From the NCBI GenBank assembly GCA_964496495.1, contig CAZBZU010000045.1, forward strand, positions 1 to 29,146: DNA of 29,146 nucleotides, written 5' to 3'. The position numbers and the translations under genes were made by a program. This stretch comes from JASBRS01 sp964496495. Lineage in GTDB: Bacteria; Deinococcota; Deinococci; Deinococcales; Trueperaceae. Positions 13,804-21,041 of the stretch are shown piece by piece. The notes below the pieces were generated by a model. That model saw nothing but the letters and a program-made list of their open reading frames with translations, ran no database searches and had not been told where the DNA came from. The first letter of the stretch is position 1; every line of letters begins with the position of its first letter.

Positions 13804-14912
13804 CGCGGCGCCCCGGGCCCGCCGGCTGGCCGCCACGGGCAGGTGACGCCGGCCGCGCCGGCGTAGCGCTCGACGATCTCCACCACCTCGGGTGCCAGGC
13901 TCACGCCCGAGCGCCGCGCCTCCCGCTCGCTGCGCGCCTCGAGCTCGCCCGGCAGCAGCACCTCGTCCACGCCCGAGGCGCGTGGCACGCCCTTGATGCG
14001 CTCGGCGGCGTCACGCACCCGCTCGGCGTAGCCCGGCCCGGCCAGCCGCCCGGGGTCGATGGCCGCGACGAGGTGGGTCACGTTCCCCACCTCCTGGGCG
14101 TGGCCTGGGTAGTGGACGTCGTCCAGCCAGCCGCCGCCGGCCAGCACGCCGGTGAGAAGGTCGACCGCCAGCGCCAGGGCGTAGCCCTTGTGCCCGGCCA
14201 TGGGCAGCACCATGCCGGCCAGCGCCGCCGCCGGGTCGGTGGTGGGGCGCCCATCGGCGTCGACCGCCCAGCCCTCCGGGATGGGCCGCCCCTCCTGGCG
14301 GGCGCTGAGGATCTTGCCGCGCGCCGCCACCGTGCATGCCATGTCCACCACCACCGGGTCCCCGCCCGCGCGGGGCGCTGCCACCGACCAGGGGTTGGTG
14401 CCGAGCAGCCTGGCGGCGCCTCCGGCGGGCGGCATGGCCGGGCTGGCGTTGGTCAGCAGGATGCCGATGAAGCCCGCCTCGACCGCCTGCAGGGTGAACA
14501 GCTGCGCCACACCGATGTGGTTGCTGTGGCGCACCAGCAAGGCGCCGACGCCGCGTTCGCGTGCCGCCGCCACGGCGCGCTCCATGGCGCGCGCCGCCAC
14601 CACCTGGCCGACGCCGTTGCCGGCCGTCAGCAGCGGCAGCGCCGCCGTGCCGCCGGCGGGCGTGAGGTGGGTGACGGGGCGCATGCTGCCGGCATCGAGC
14701 TTGGGGAGGTAGAAGCTCAGCCGCAGCAGGCCGTGGGAGTGGAGGCCGCGGGCGTCGGCGCGGACCAGGTGGCTGGCCACCAGGCGCGCGTCCTCGGGCG
14801 GCAGGTGGCGCGCCTCGAAGAGCGCCGCGGTGACGTCCTCCAATGGCTTCCAGGGGAGGCGTCGCGGCTCGGCCGAAGCGTCCTCGCCCCGCCGCTGCGC
14901 GCCGCTCGCCAT
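13800..14912 (-). CDS. Ldh_2-family NAD(P)-dependent dehydrogenase (malate/L-lactate/sulfolactate type)
   Basis: This 370-residue protein belongs to the Ldh_2 family (malate, L-lactate, ureidoglycolate and (R)-sulfolactate dehydrogenases). Visible family features are ADARGLHSHGLLRLSFYLPKLDAGSM, the conserved HSNHIGVA with the catalytic-region His, LLTNASPAM, LGTNPWSVAAPR, and the C-terminal MAGHKGYALALAVDLLTGVL. Substrate cannot be told from sequence. Beside a dsr operon and a sulfonate/sulfite exporter, sulfolactate is an attractive candidate. ATG 14912 follows one base after the stop of the PPC-domain gene, whose end supplies GGGCGGGTGAG as ribosome binding site. Longer upstream starts would overlap that gene. 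The stop overlaps the dehydratase-like remnant. Confidence 0.86.
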   Translation of the reverse strand: MASGAQRRGEDASAEPRRLPWKPLEDVTAALFEARHLPPEDARLVASHLVRADARGLHSHGLLRLSFYLPKLDAGSMRPVTHLTPAGGTAALPLLTAGNGVGQVVAARAMERAVAAARERGVGALLVRHSNHIGVAQLFTLQAVEAGFIGILLTNASPAMPPAGGAARLLGTNPWSVAAPRAGGDPVVVDMACTVAARGKILSARQEGRPIPEGWAVDADGRPTTDPAAALAGMVLPMAGHKGYALALAVDLLTGVLAGGGWLDDVHYPGHAQEVGNVTHLVAAIDPGRLAGPGYAERVRDAAERIKGVPRASGVDEVLLPGELEARSEREARRSGVSLAPEVVEIVERYAGAAGVTCPWRPAGGPGAPR

Positions 14913-14913
14913 C

Positions 14914-15456
14914 TCACCCGCCCCCGGCCGGCACGCTGAGGCGCTCGACGCGGATGCCGGCGTCATGCAAGACCTCGGCGTCGATCGCGGCGTGTGCCGC
15001 GAAGGTGACCGCCACGTGCACATACGCCTCGCAGGCGCCCGGGGAGACGTGGCCGCCGATGAGCCGCACGGCGTCCTCGCCGGCGCCCGGCTCGACATAG
15101 GACGCCGCGAAGTGCAGGTGCAGGTGGGGCTCGCCCGAAGCGAACGGCGCCAGCCAGCCTGTCAGCGACACGATCTCGCAGGGGCCGGGAACCGTGACGA
15201 AGGCGCGGTCGGCATCGGTGATGGGGAAGGCCTCCACCGGATGGCGCACGTTGCGGGCGGTCGTGCGCGCCAGCGCGCCGATGCCGGACACCACCGTGGC
15301 GCGGCGCACGCCGGCCTCACGGAGGCCCGCCAGGAGGTCGTCATGCAGGTCGGCGCCAGGCTCCAGCAGGATGGTGACGAGCTCGGCGATCGGCGCGCGG
15401 GTGACGCCGGCCACCGCGCCAGGTGCGGCGGACGCGTGGTGGAGTGGGTCGGGCAT
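14914..15456 (-). CDS. PPC/DUF296-domain protein
   Basis: This 180-residue protein matches the PPC (DUF296) fold also found in plant AT-hook proteins and in bacterial single-domain proteins. Features: a buried strand-helix start (PIAELVTILLEPGADLHDDL), VVSGIGALARTTARN, the metal-binding-like GEPHLHLHFAASY and LIGGHVSPGACEAYVHVAV. Bacterial PPC proteins form trimers; many bind metal through the His cluster, and their function is mostly unknown. ATG 15456 has GAGGAG six bases upstream; the longer frame from 15513 lacks support. It is the first gene of the operon with the dehydrogenase. The divergent flavodoxin starts 170 nt away. Confidence 0.8.
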   Translation of the reverse strand: MPDPLHHASAAPGAVAGVTRAPIAELVTILLEPGADLHDDLLAGLREAGVRRATVVSGIGALARTTARNVRHPVEAFPITDADRAFVTVPGPCEIVSLTGWLAPFASGEPHLHLHFAASYVEPGAGEDAVRLIGGHVSPGACEAYVHVAVTFAAHAAIDAEVLHDAGIRVERLSVPAGGG

Positions 15457-15626
15457 GTCGTCTCCTCGTCGGGCGGCATCGTCACCCGGGACGGCCGCCG
15501 GGCTGTCCGGCAATCTCCTACGGACACCGTGGCAAGTATCCCCTACCGCGGCGGCGCCAGGCGGGGCAGGATCGGCGCTGGACCTACAGCGGCGAGCGGG
15601 TGCCGCGTCCCGGGAGGGGGACGAGC

Positions 15627-16199
15627 ATGAAGACGCTGGTTGTGTACGACTCGATGTTCGGCAACACGGCCATGGTGGCCGGCGCCATCGCCGACAGCCT
15701 GGTCGAGCAGGCCGAGGTGCGCCTGTTGCCGGTGGCCGAGGCGACTCCGGGCGCCCTCTCAGAGGCGGAGCTGCTGTTCGTCGGCTCCCCCACGCAGCGC
15801 TTCCGCCCGCTGCCCGCCATCACTGCCCTGCTCGCGAAGCTGCCGGCAGGCAGCCTCGAGCGGACCGCGGTGGCCGCCTTCGACACCCGCATCGTCGTCG
15901 CCGACGCTCACAACGCCTTGCTCGGCTTCTTGGTGCGGCTGCAAGGGCCGTCCGCCTACGCCGCGGCCCGCATCGAGCGCGCGCTGAAGCGTGCCGGTGG
16001 CCGCCCCGTGGCTCCCGGTGCGGGCTTCTTCGTCGACGGGACCGAGGGACCGCTGAAGGCCGGCGAGCTGGAGCGCGCAGCGAAGTGGGCGCAGGCCGGG
16101 CTGGTGAAGGCGCGGGAGCCCGTGCGGGTGGCCGCCGCCTCCGGCAAGCGGTCGCGCCGGCCCGAGAACGGTGCGCCGCGGCACCCGGCCGCCGGCTGA
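15627..16199 (+). CDS. Flavodoxin-domain protein
   Basis: This 190-residue protein has a flavodoxin fold: LVVYDSMFGNTAMVAGAIAD at residues 4-23 provides the FMN phosphate loop (SMFGNT), followed by LLFVGSPTQRFRPLP, the second FMN loop region, and VAAFDTRI. It is longer than short-chain flavodoxins by a basic C-terminal tail (GKRSRRPENGAPRHP). It could carry electrons for the cytoplasmic reductases nearby, but no partner is indicated by sequence. ATG 15627 has GGGAGGGGG upstream. It is divergent from the PPC gene. TATCCC at 15538-15543 is a possible -10 box of the shared 170-nt promoter region. Confidence 0.82.
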   Translation: MKTLVVYDSMFGNTAMVAGAIADSLVEQAEVRLLPVAEATPGALSEAELLFVGSPTQRFRPLPAITALLAKLPAGSLERTAVAAFDTRIVVADAHNALLGFLVRLQGPSAYAAARIERALKRAGGRPVAPGAGFFVDGTEGPLKAGELERAAKWAQAGLVKAREPVRVAAASGKRSRRPENGAPRHPAAG

Positions 16200-16212
16200 G
16201 GCGGTGCGACGC

Positions 16213-16557
16213 ATGGCCGCAACCCGGCGAGACCCCCGCCGCTGCCGGAAGCGTAGGCCGGCGGGCCCGACCAGGGCCGTGAGGGTGGTGCTGGCGAGCG
16301 CGGCCCTCCTCGTGCTGCTGGCAGCCTGCACCGCGACGCAGCCGCCGGTGCCGCCCGGCCAGCAGCTGCCCGGCTTCTGGCTGGGCCTGTGGCAGGGGTT
16401 CATCGCGCCGATCACGTTCATCGTCGGCCTCTTCGTGCAGGGGCTGAGGATCTACGCCTTCCCCAACGCCGGAGCGTGGTACGACTTCGGCTTCATGCTC
16501 GGCGTCGGCGGCTTCACCGGCGGCGTGTTCAGCGGCTTCCGGCGGCGCCGGCACTGA
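16213..16557 (+). CDS. Small conserved membrane lipoprotein
   Basis: The 114-residue product has a basic N-terminus, a hydrophobic stretch and a lipobox (LVLLAACTATQ) that would be cleaved before Cys. The mature part matches by eye a widespread hypothetical family: LPGFWLGLWQGFIAPITFIVGLFVQGLRIYAFPNAGAWYDFGFMLGVGGF. This probably forms two membrane segments, and the family often sits near SHOCT-domain genes, as here. ATG 16213 begins 14 nt after the flavodoxin stop. A GTG at 16279 would give a more standard short signal (VRVVLASAALL) and is a real alternative start. The function is unknown. Confidence 0.65.
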   Translation: MAATRRDPRRCRKRRPAGPTRAVRVVLASAALLVLLAACTATQPPVPPGQQLPGFWLGLWQGFIAPITFIVGLFVQGLRIYAFPNAGAWYDFGFMLGVGGFTGGVFSGFRRRRH

Positions 16558-16622
16558 GGCGTCCGGCCCCGTCGGCGGGGACCGGCCGAGCCGCTGCGCC
16601 CCGGGCAGGGGCCGGCCGAGCC

Positions 16623-16694
16623 GCCGTCCCAGCGGCTGCCGGCGTCCCCCGCTGACCCGCCGTCCCAGCGGCCGCCGGCGTCCCCCGCTGACCC
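16623..16694. repeat. Two tandem copies of a 36-bp non-coding repeat
   Basis: Copies at 16623-16658 and 16659-16694 differ by one base (T16637 versus C16673). Each contains GTCCCAGCGG and CCCCCGCTGACCC. They lie between the lipoprotein and SHOCT genes, upstream of the TTCAC boxes. Their role is unknown. A related GGCCGGCCGAGCCGC-like element occurs twice just before them. Confidence 0.8.
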
Positions 16695-16716
16695 GCTCGG
16701 GACCTTCCCCGGACGA

Positions 16717-16771
16717 TTCACGCAGCGTTCACAGAGCGCGCGGGCGCGCTTCACGGCGCCGGCTCTACCGT
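16717..16771 (+). promoter_or_regulatory. TTCAC boxes and -10 upstream of the SHOCT gene
   Basis: TTCAC occurs at 16717, 16728 and 16750, that is at offsets 0, 11 and 33, all on the same face of the helix. Direct repeats with 11-bp period are the typical operator of OmpR/PhoB-family regulators. A -10-like TACCGT follows at 16766-16771, so the third box covers the -35 region. The adjacent OmpR-type regulator (17396) is the obvious candidate to bind, giving feedback control of the SHOCT-regulator-kinase group. Confidence 0.55.
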
Positions 16772-16822
16772 CGTGGCGTCGGGACGGACGCGCCGCGCCC
16801 GCCCCGGGGAAGGAGTCAAACG

Positions 16823-17269
16823 ATGGCGTATGCCTACGGCTGGGGAGCCGGCTGCGGCTTCGGCCTCGGGTTCCTCAACTTCATCGGCACCATCCTCTTC
16901 ATCATCGCGCTGTTCTGGGTGCTCCGCTTCTTCATGCGCGGAGGCTTCGGCGGCAACGGCCGCTGGGGCGGCTGGCGCGGGAGCTACCGCGGCCGCCACG
17001 CCTGGCGGCACCGCCACCACCTCTTCAGCGACGATGCGCTCGAGGAGGCCCGCGGCCGGTTGGCGCGCGGCGAGATCGACGCGCAGGAGTACGAGCGACT
17101 CCGCTCCGCGCTCGAGGGCGACGACCCCGGCGGGACGGTCGGCGACACCCCCTTCGACCGCTGGGTCTCCGCCCGGACCGACGCCATGGAGCTGCTCCGG
17201 CAGCGCCTCGCGCGCGGCGAGATCGACGTCGAGGAGTTCGAGCGACTGCGCGCGGCGCTGCAGCACTGA
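16823..17269 (+). CDS. Membrane protein with two SHOCT domains
   Basis: This 148-residue protein starts with one transmembrane helix (FGLGFLNFIGTILFIIALFWVL, about residues 13-36), then a Gly/Arg/Trp/His-rich linker, then two SHOCT helical hairpins: ALEEARGRLARGEIDAQEYE and AMELLRQRLARGEIDVEEFE, each ending ERLR(S/A)AL. SHOCT modules are short oligomerisation-type domains found at protein ends; their role is poorly defined. ATG 16823 has GGGGAAGGAG upstream. It precedes the response regulator and kinase and is preceded by a probable regulator-binding promoter, suggesting it belongs to the same envelope-stress-like regulon. Confidence 0.75.
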   Translation: MAYAYGWGAGCGFGLGFLNFIGTILFIIALFWVLRFFMRGGFGGNGRWGGWRGSYRGRHAWRHRHHLFSDDALEEARGRLARGEIDAQEYERLRSALEGDDPGGTVGDTPFDRWVSARTDAMELLRQRLARGEIDVEEFERLRAALQH

Positions 17270-17347
17270 GCTGCGGCCGGGGGCGGCGTCTTCGCACGCC
17301 GCCCCGCTCCGCTCCTCCGGGGTGCCGCACGCCCCCGGGGGAGCGGC

Positions 17348-17353
17348 TATCCT
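17348..17353 (+). promoter_or_regulatory. Putative -10 box of the response-regulator gene
   Basis: TATCCT lies 43 nt before the GTG start and fits the actinobacterial TANNNT -10 pattern. No clear -35 is visible. Confidence 0.3.
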
Positions 17354-17395
17354 CGTCAGGGGAGCCGGGCTCGGCGCCGGCGGGACGGGAGACGC

Positions 17396-18070
17396 GTGGC
17401 CGGAACCATTCTCATCGTCGAAGACGAGCCGAAGCTGGCCGGCGTGCTGGCCGACTACCTGCGGCGCGAGGGCTTCGCCACCGAGGTCGCGAGGGACGGC
17501 AAGCGGGCGCTCGAGCTGTGGCGCTCGGCCGCGCCCGACATGATCCTGCTCGATCTGATGCTGCCGGAGATCGACGGCCTGGAGGTGGCGCGCCGCGTCC
17601 GGGCGGCCTCCGCCGTTCCCATCATCATGCTCACCGCCCGCGACGAGGAGATCGACAAGCTCGTCGGTCTCGGGCTCGGCGCCGACGACTACGTGGTCAA
17701 GCCGTACAGCCCGCGCGAGGTGGTGGCGCGCGTGCGCGCCGTGCTGCGCCGGGCCGCTGGCGGGCTGGCGCCGCCGTCGGCCTTCCGGAGCGGCGCGCTG
17801 GAGGTCGACCTGGCCCGCTACCGGGTGACCTGCGCGGGACGCGGCGTGCCGGCCACCGCCAGCGAGGTGCGGCTGCTGGCCGAGCTCGCCCGCCAGCCCG
17901 GTGTCGTCCGCACCCGCGAGGAGCTGCTCGACGTGGTCGGCGAGCCCGGCCACGTCGCCGAGGCGCGCACGGTCGACGCCCACGTCAAGAACCTCCGCCA
18001 CAAGCTCGGCCCCTGCGCCGGAGCACTCGAGACGGTGCGCGGGGTCGGCTACCGGCTACGGGAGACGTGA
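17396..18070 (+). CDS. OmpR-family response regulator
   Basis: The 224-residue regulator has a receiver domain with the acidic pocket (VEDE, residues 8-11), phosphoacceptor D53 (LLDLMLPE), T80 and K102 (VVKPYSP), then a winged-helix DNA-binding domain (about 127-222) with TASEVRLLAELARQPG and the recognition region ARTVDAHVKNLRHKLG, ending VRGVGYRL. It is most like BaeR/CpxR-type envelope regulators. The start is GTG 17396 with GGGAGA just upstream. Its stop directly abuts the kinase start GTG 18071. The TTCAC direct repeats at 16717-16754 are its likely target. Confidence 0.93.
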   Translation: MAGTILIVEDEPKLAGVLADYLRREGFATEVARDGKRALELWRSAAPDMILLDLMLPEIDGLEVARRVRAASAVPIIMLTARDEEIDKLVGLGLGADDYVVKPYSPREVVARVRAVLRRAAGGLAPPSAFRSGALEVDLARYRVTCAGRGVPATASEVRLLAELARQPGVVRTREELLDVVGEPGHVAEARTVDAHVKNLRHKLGPCAGALETVRGVGYRLRET

Positions 18071-19764
18071 GTGCCGCGGCGCCCCGACCGCCCCCCGCAG
18101 GACGGGCCCCCGCAGGACGGGCCCCCGCAGGACGGGCCCCCGCAGGACGGGCCCCCGCAGGNNNNNNNNNNNNNNNNNNNNNNNNNNNNNNNNNNNNNNN
18201 NNNNNNNNNNNNNNNNNNNNNNNNNNNNNNNNNNNNNNNNNNNNNNNNNNNNNNNNNNNNNCCCCCGCAGGACGGGCCCCCGCAGGACGGGCCCCCGCAG
18301 GACGGGCCCCCGCAGGACGGGCCCCCGAACGGCGAGCCCAGGGACCGGCGGGGCGCGCGCGGCGACGGCCCGGAGCGGCAGGACCGTCCGTGGGAGGAGG
18401 CCGCGCGTTCGTGGAAGGAAGCGAGGGGGTCATGGAAGGAGGCGCGGCGGGCGTGGCGCGAGGAGCTTCGGGCACGGCGGCACGCCGACCACCGCCAGGA
18501 TTGGCGGGGTCATGATCGGTGGCGCCATGATCGCTGGCGCCATGATCGCTGGCGCCACGGCGGCTGGCGCCGTGGCCGCCGGCACCGCGGCCGGGCCCAC
18601 TGGGGGCTGAGGCGCCGGCTCACCTTCGCCTTCGCCTTCGTTGCCCTGGCGGCGGTCATGCTCACCACCTGGCTGTCGCTGGGCGCCGCCTTCCGGGCGA
18701 GCCACGCCGCTCCCGGGCGCGCGGCGCCGCTGGCGCCGGCGCACGAGGCCTTCCTGGCGGCGCTGCTGTCGTTCGTGCTGGCCTCGTTCGCGGCCGGAGT
18801 GCTCACCCGCTTCCTCACGCGACCGCTGGTGGCGCTGACCGCCGGCGCGCGGCGCCTGGCGGCGGGCGAGCGCGGCTTGCGGCTGCATCTCCCACCCGCC
18901 GACGACGAGCTGCGCGTGCTCACCGAGGCGTTCAACCAGCTCACCGAGGGGCTCGAGCGCGAGGAGGCGTGGCGCCGCGACATGGTCGCCGACGTGGCGC
19001 ACGACCTGCGTACGCCCATCGCGGTGCTCCGCAGCGAGATCGAGGCGATGCAGGACGGCGTGCGTCACCCCGACGCCGCCGGACTAGCGCGGCTCCACGG
19101 CGAGGTGATGATGCTTTCGCGGTTGGTGGACGACCTGCGCACGCTGTCGCTGGTGGAGGCGGGCGGCGCCCCCCTGCGGCGCGTCGAGACCCCGCTGCGT
19201 CCATTGCTGGAGCGCACCCGTGACGCGTTCGGCACGCGTGCCGCGGACGCCGGTGTGGCGTTGACGCTGGAGGACGTCGACCCCGGGCTCAGCGCGGTGA
19301 TCGACCCCGACCGGGTTCAGCAGGTGCTGGGCAACCTGGTCGACAACGCCCTGCGCCACGGAGCGGGCGCGCCGGTGGAGCTGGCGGCCCGCGCCACGGA
19401 CGGTGGCGTCCTCATCAGCGTGCGGGATCACGGCCCGGGCCTCCCTCCTGGCGACCCGCGGCGCGTGTTCGAGCGCTACTACCGCGGCGACCCAGCACGG
19501 GTGCGCCGGGCGGACGGCCCGGCGGCCGGGGCTGGCGGGCCAGGTGGTGCCGCGCCCCCCGACGGCACCCACGCCGGCGGTACGCCCCCCGGCGGCCGCA
19601 CTGCAGGCGCGTCCGGCGCCGGCTCGGGGCTCGGGCTGGCCATCGTCAAGGCGCTGGTGGAGGCGCACGGCGGCCGGGCGGAGGCCCACACCCACGCCGA
19701 CGGGGGAGCGCTCTTCACGGTGTGGCTGCCGGCGGCGCCGCCCGGTGGCGGGGAGCCGCCGTGA
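18071..19764 (+). CDS. Sensor histidine kinase with repeat-rich N-terminus (interrupted by assembly gap)
   Basis: This is a BaeS-like kinase starting at GTG 18071, immediately after the regulator stop. Before the first membrane helix lie three repeat blocks: DGPPQ units, four W-initiated heptads and HDRWR units. Helix 1 (about 18619-18690), a short external loop and helix 2 (about 18751-18804) follow, then HAMP, the H-box VAHDLRTPI with phospho-His codon at 19000, N-box NLVDNALRHG, DHGPGLP and SGLGLAIVKALVEAHGG. A roughly 42-residue Gly/Ala/Pro-rich insert separates the F-box (FERYYRGD) from the last glycine box. With 100 N the two flanks are out of frame, but both read DGPPQ in their own kinase frame, so the break comes from the arbitrary gap length and not from a mutation. 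Confidence 0.85.
18092..18330 (+). repeat. 15-bp tandem repeat encoding DGPPQ, spanning the gap
   Basis: The unit GACGGGCCCCCGCAG occurs four times to the left of the gap (18101-18160, with a partial unit before) and three times to the right (18271-18315), followed by a degenerate copy ending CGAAC. Units are identical, indicating recent expansion or homogenisation. The number of units in the gap is unknown. Confidence 0.95.
18162..18261. other. Assembly gap of 100 N inside a tandem repeat
   Basis: Exactly 100 undetermined bases, flanked on both sides by the same 15-bp repeat. Repeat phase requires a true missing length of 5 modulo 15, which also restores the kinase frame. 100 does not fit, so the stated length is a placeholder. 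Confidence 0.95.
18391..18474 (+). repeat. Four 21-bp units encoding tryptophan heptads
   Basis: TGG codons at 18391, 18412, 18433 and 18454 are exactly 21 nt apart, giving WEEAARS, WKEARGS, WKEARRA and WREELRA. The pattern predicts a charged amphipathic helix with Trp on one face, located in the kinase N-terminus before the first membrane helix. Confidence 0.85.
18511..18570 (+). repeat. 15-bp tandem repeat encoding HDRWR
   Basis: Units at 18511, 18526 and 18541 read HDRWR, and a diverged fourth at 18556 reads HGGWR. The second and third are identical in DNA. They form a His/Arg/Trp-rich stretch next to the first membrane helix of the kinase. Confidence 0.88.
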
Positions 19765-19858
19765 GGAGCCGGGGCGGCGGCAGGGGGGCCGCACTGCCGG
19801 CCGGAGGCGCGAGGCGAGGCGCGCGGCGAGGCGACCCGCGGATCGGCCAGGTTCCGGG

Positions 19859-19864
19859 TATCCT
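19859..19864 (+). promoter_or_regulatory. Putative -10 box of the polyferredoxin gene
   Basis: TATCCT stands 25 nt before ATG 19889, the same hexamer as ahead of the response regulator. No -35 is recognisable. Confidence 0.3.
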
Positions 19865-19888
19865 GGGACGCGAGGCCGGGAGGCCGGG

Positions 19889-20899
19889 ATGCCGGGATTC
19901 GAGGACCTGCTCAATTTCGTACTGAAGGCCGCCAACGTGGCGCCAGAGTACAGCGCGGACAACTGCATTGCCGTGAGGCAGTCAGGGACCGCCTGCCACG
20001 CATGTGTGGACGTCTGCCCGCACGAGGCCATCGCGATGCGTCAGACGATCGAGATCGACACGGTGGACTGCAGCGGCTGCGGGCTGTGCGTGCAGGTGTG
20101 CCCCTCCCAGGCGCTGGCGCCCAAGCTCAGCTACGAGCCGGGGCTCTCGGTCCGCTGCTCCGAGGTGGCCGGCAGCGCCCAGAGCGTGGTGTGCCTCGGG
20201 CGGCTGCAAGCCAGCGACATCGTCAGGCTCGCCGCCAGATCGGGGCAGGTGACGTTGGCGCACGCCGACTGCAGCGACTGCCCGATCGGCACGCCCCAGA
20301 TCCTCGAGGGTCTCGACGCGGCGGTGAAGGACGCGCAGGACCTGCTTCGGGCGCACGGCCGCGAGATCGAGGTCCACGTGTCGGAGCGGGAGGAGCTCGA
20401 GCAGGACGGCGCACCTCACGGCATGAGCCGCCGCGACCTGCTGAGTGGCGGCATCCGCAACATCCGCCGCTCGGCGGCGGGCGCGCTGGCGCCGCTCGAG
20501 GCGCTTCTCAGCGTGCCGAGCGGGCAGCAGGGGCCGAGCGCGCTGCCGCGCGAGACGATGCGCCGCTACCACATCCTGGAGCTCGCCGAGCTCGGGCCCG
20601 AAGACACCGTGCAGTGGCGCCTGCCGCGCGTCGACGACGGCTGCATCATGTGTCCGGTGTGCACCCGGGTGTGCCCCACGGACGCCTTCTCCCGCGACTT
20701 CGAGCCGGCCGAGGGCAGCGGCCCGGTGCTGCGGCTCGAGCCCGAGCGCTGCCTGGGGTGCGACGCCTGTGTCGAGGCGTGCCCCGTGAAGGTCATCCAG
20801 ATGGACGAGGAGGTCGCCTGGGGCGAGCTGTCCGGCGGCACCATCGAGGCCTTCCGCAGCCCGGAGGGCCACGGCCCGCAGGGCATCCTCCAGTTCTGA
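19889..20899 (+). CDS. Polyferredoxin with a central extra cysteine set
   Basis: This 336-residue cytoplasmic protein holds four ferredoxin-type clusters. An N-terminal pair has C36-C39-C43 with C26 nearby, and C61-C64-C67-C71. A C-terminal pair has C252-C255-C258-C262 and C288-C291-C294-C298. Between them lies a domain with four more Cys (C90, C102, C128, C131; VRCSEV, VVCLGRL, CSDCPIG) that could hold another metal centre. SRRDLLSGG at 180-188 resembles a Tat motif but is internal. I cannot name the family. It precedes moaC and mobA and faces the TorA-type gene, so it may deliver electrons to or from the molybdoenzyme chain. The start is ATG 19889, preceded by GGGAGG. Confidence 0.8.
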   Translation: MPGFEDLLNFVLKAANVAPEYSADNCIAVRQSGTACHACVDVCPHEAIAMRQTIEIDTVDCSGCGLCVQVCPSQALAPKLSYEPGLSVRCSEVAGSAQSVVCLGRLQASDIVRLAARSGQVTLAHADCSDCPIGTPQILEGLDAAVKDAQDLLRAHGREIEVHVSEREELEQDGAPHGMSRRDLLSGGIRNIRRSAAGALAPLEALLSVPSGQQGPSALPRETMRRYHILELAELGPEDTVQWRLPRVDDGCIMCPVCTRVCPTDAFSRDFEPAEGSGPVLRLEPERCLGCDACVEACPVKVIQMDEEVAWGELSGGTIEAFRSPEGHGPQGILQF

Positions 20900-21028
20900 G
20901 GCGCCGCCCAGCCTGACGCGGCCCGGCGCCATTGCGGCGCAAGGCGGCCGCGCTGGACGGGAACTCACCGCTACGGGCGCTGGCGCGCCCGCCCGGATCG
21001 CGCTGCGACGCCCCGCGAACGCGCAGGG

Positions 21029-21034
21029 TAGAGT
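21029..21034 (+). promoter_or_regulatory. -10 box TAGAGT for a leaderless moaC
   Basis: TAGAGT fits TANNNT and its end is 7 nt before ATG 21042, so transcription would begin at or next to the start codon. The same hexamer occurs at 25108-25113 in the torA-cytochrome intergenic region. Confidence 0.4.
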
Positions 21035-21041
21035 GGCGCAT

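Noticed and set aside
18092..18330. CRISPR array
   Set aside because: The 15-bp units are contiguous, without spacers, and keep a coding frame (DGPPQ).
18071..19764. Frameshift or pseudogene in the histidine kinase
   Set aside because: Both flanks of the gap read the same repeat in kinase frame; only the arbitrary 100-N length breaks it.
20424..20456. Tat signal in the polyferredoxin (SRRDLLSGG)
   Set aside because: It lies in the middle of the protein, between ferredoxin domains, so it cannot act as an export signal unless translation restarted there, for which I see no evidence.
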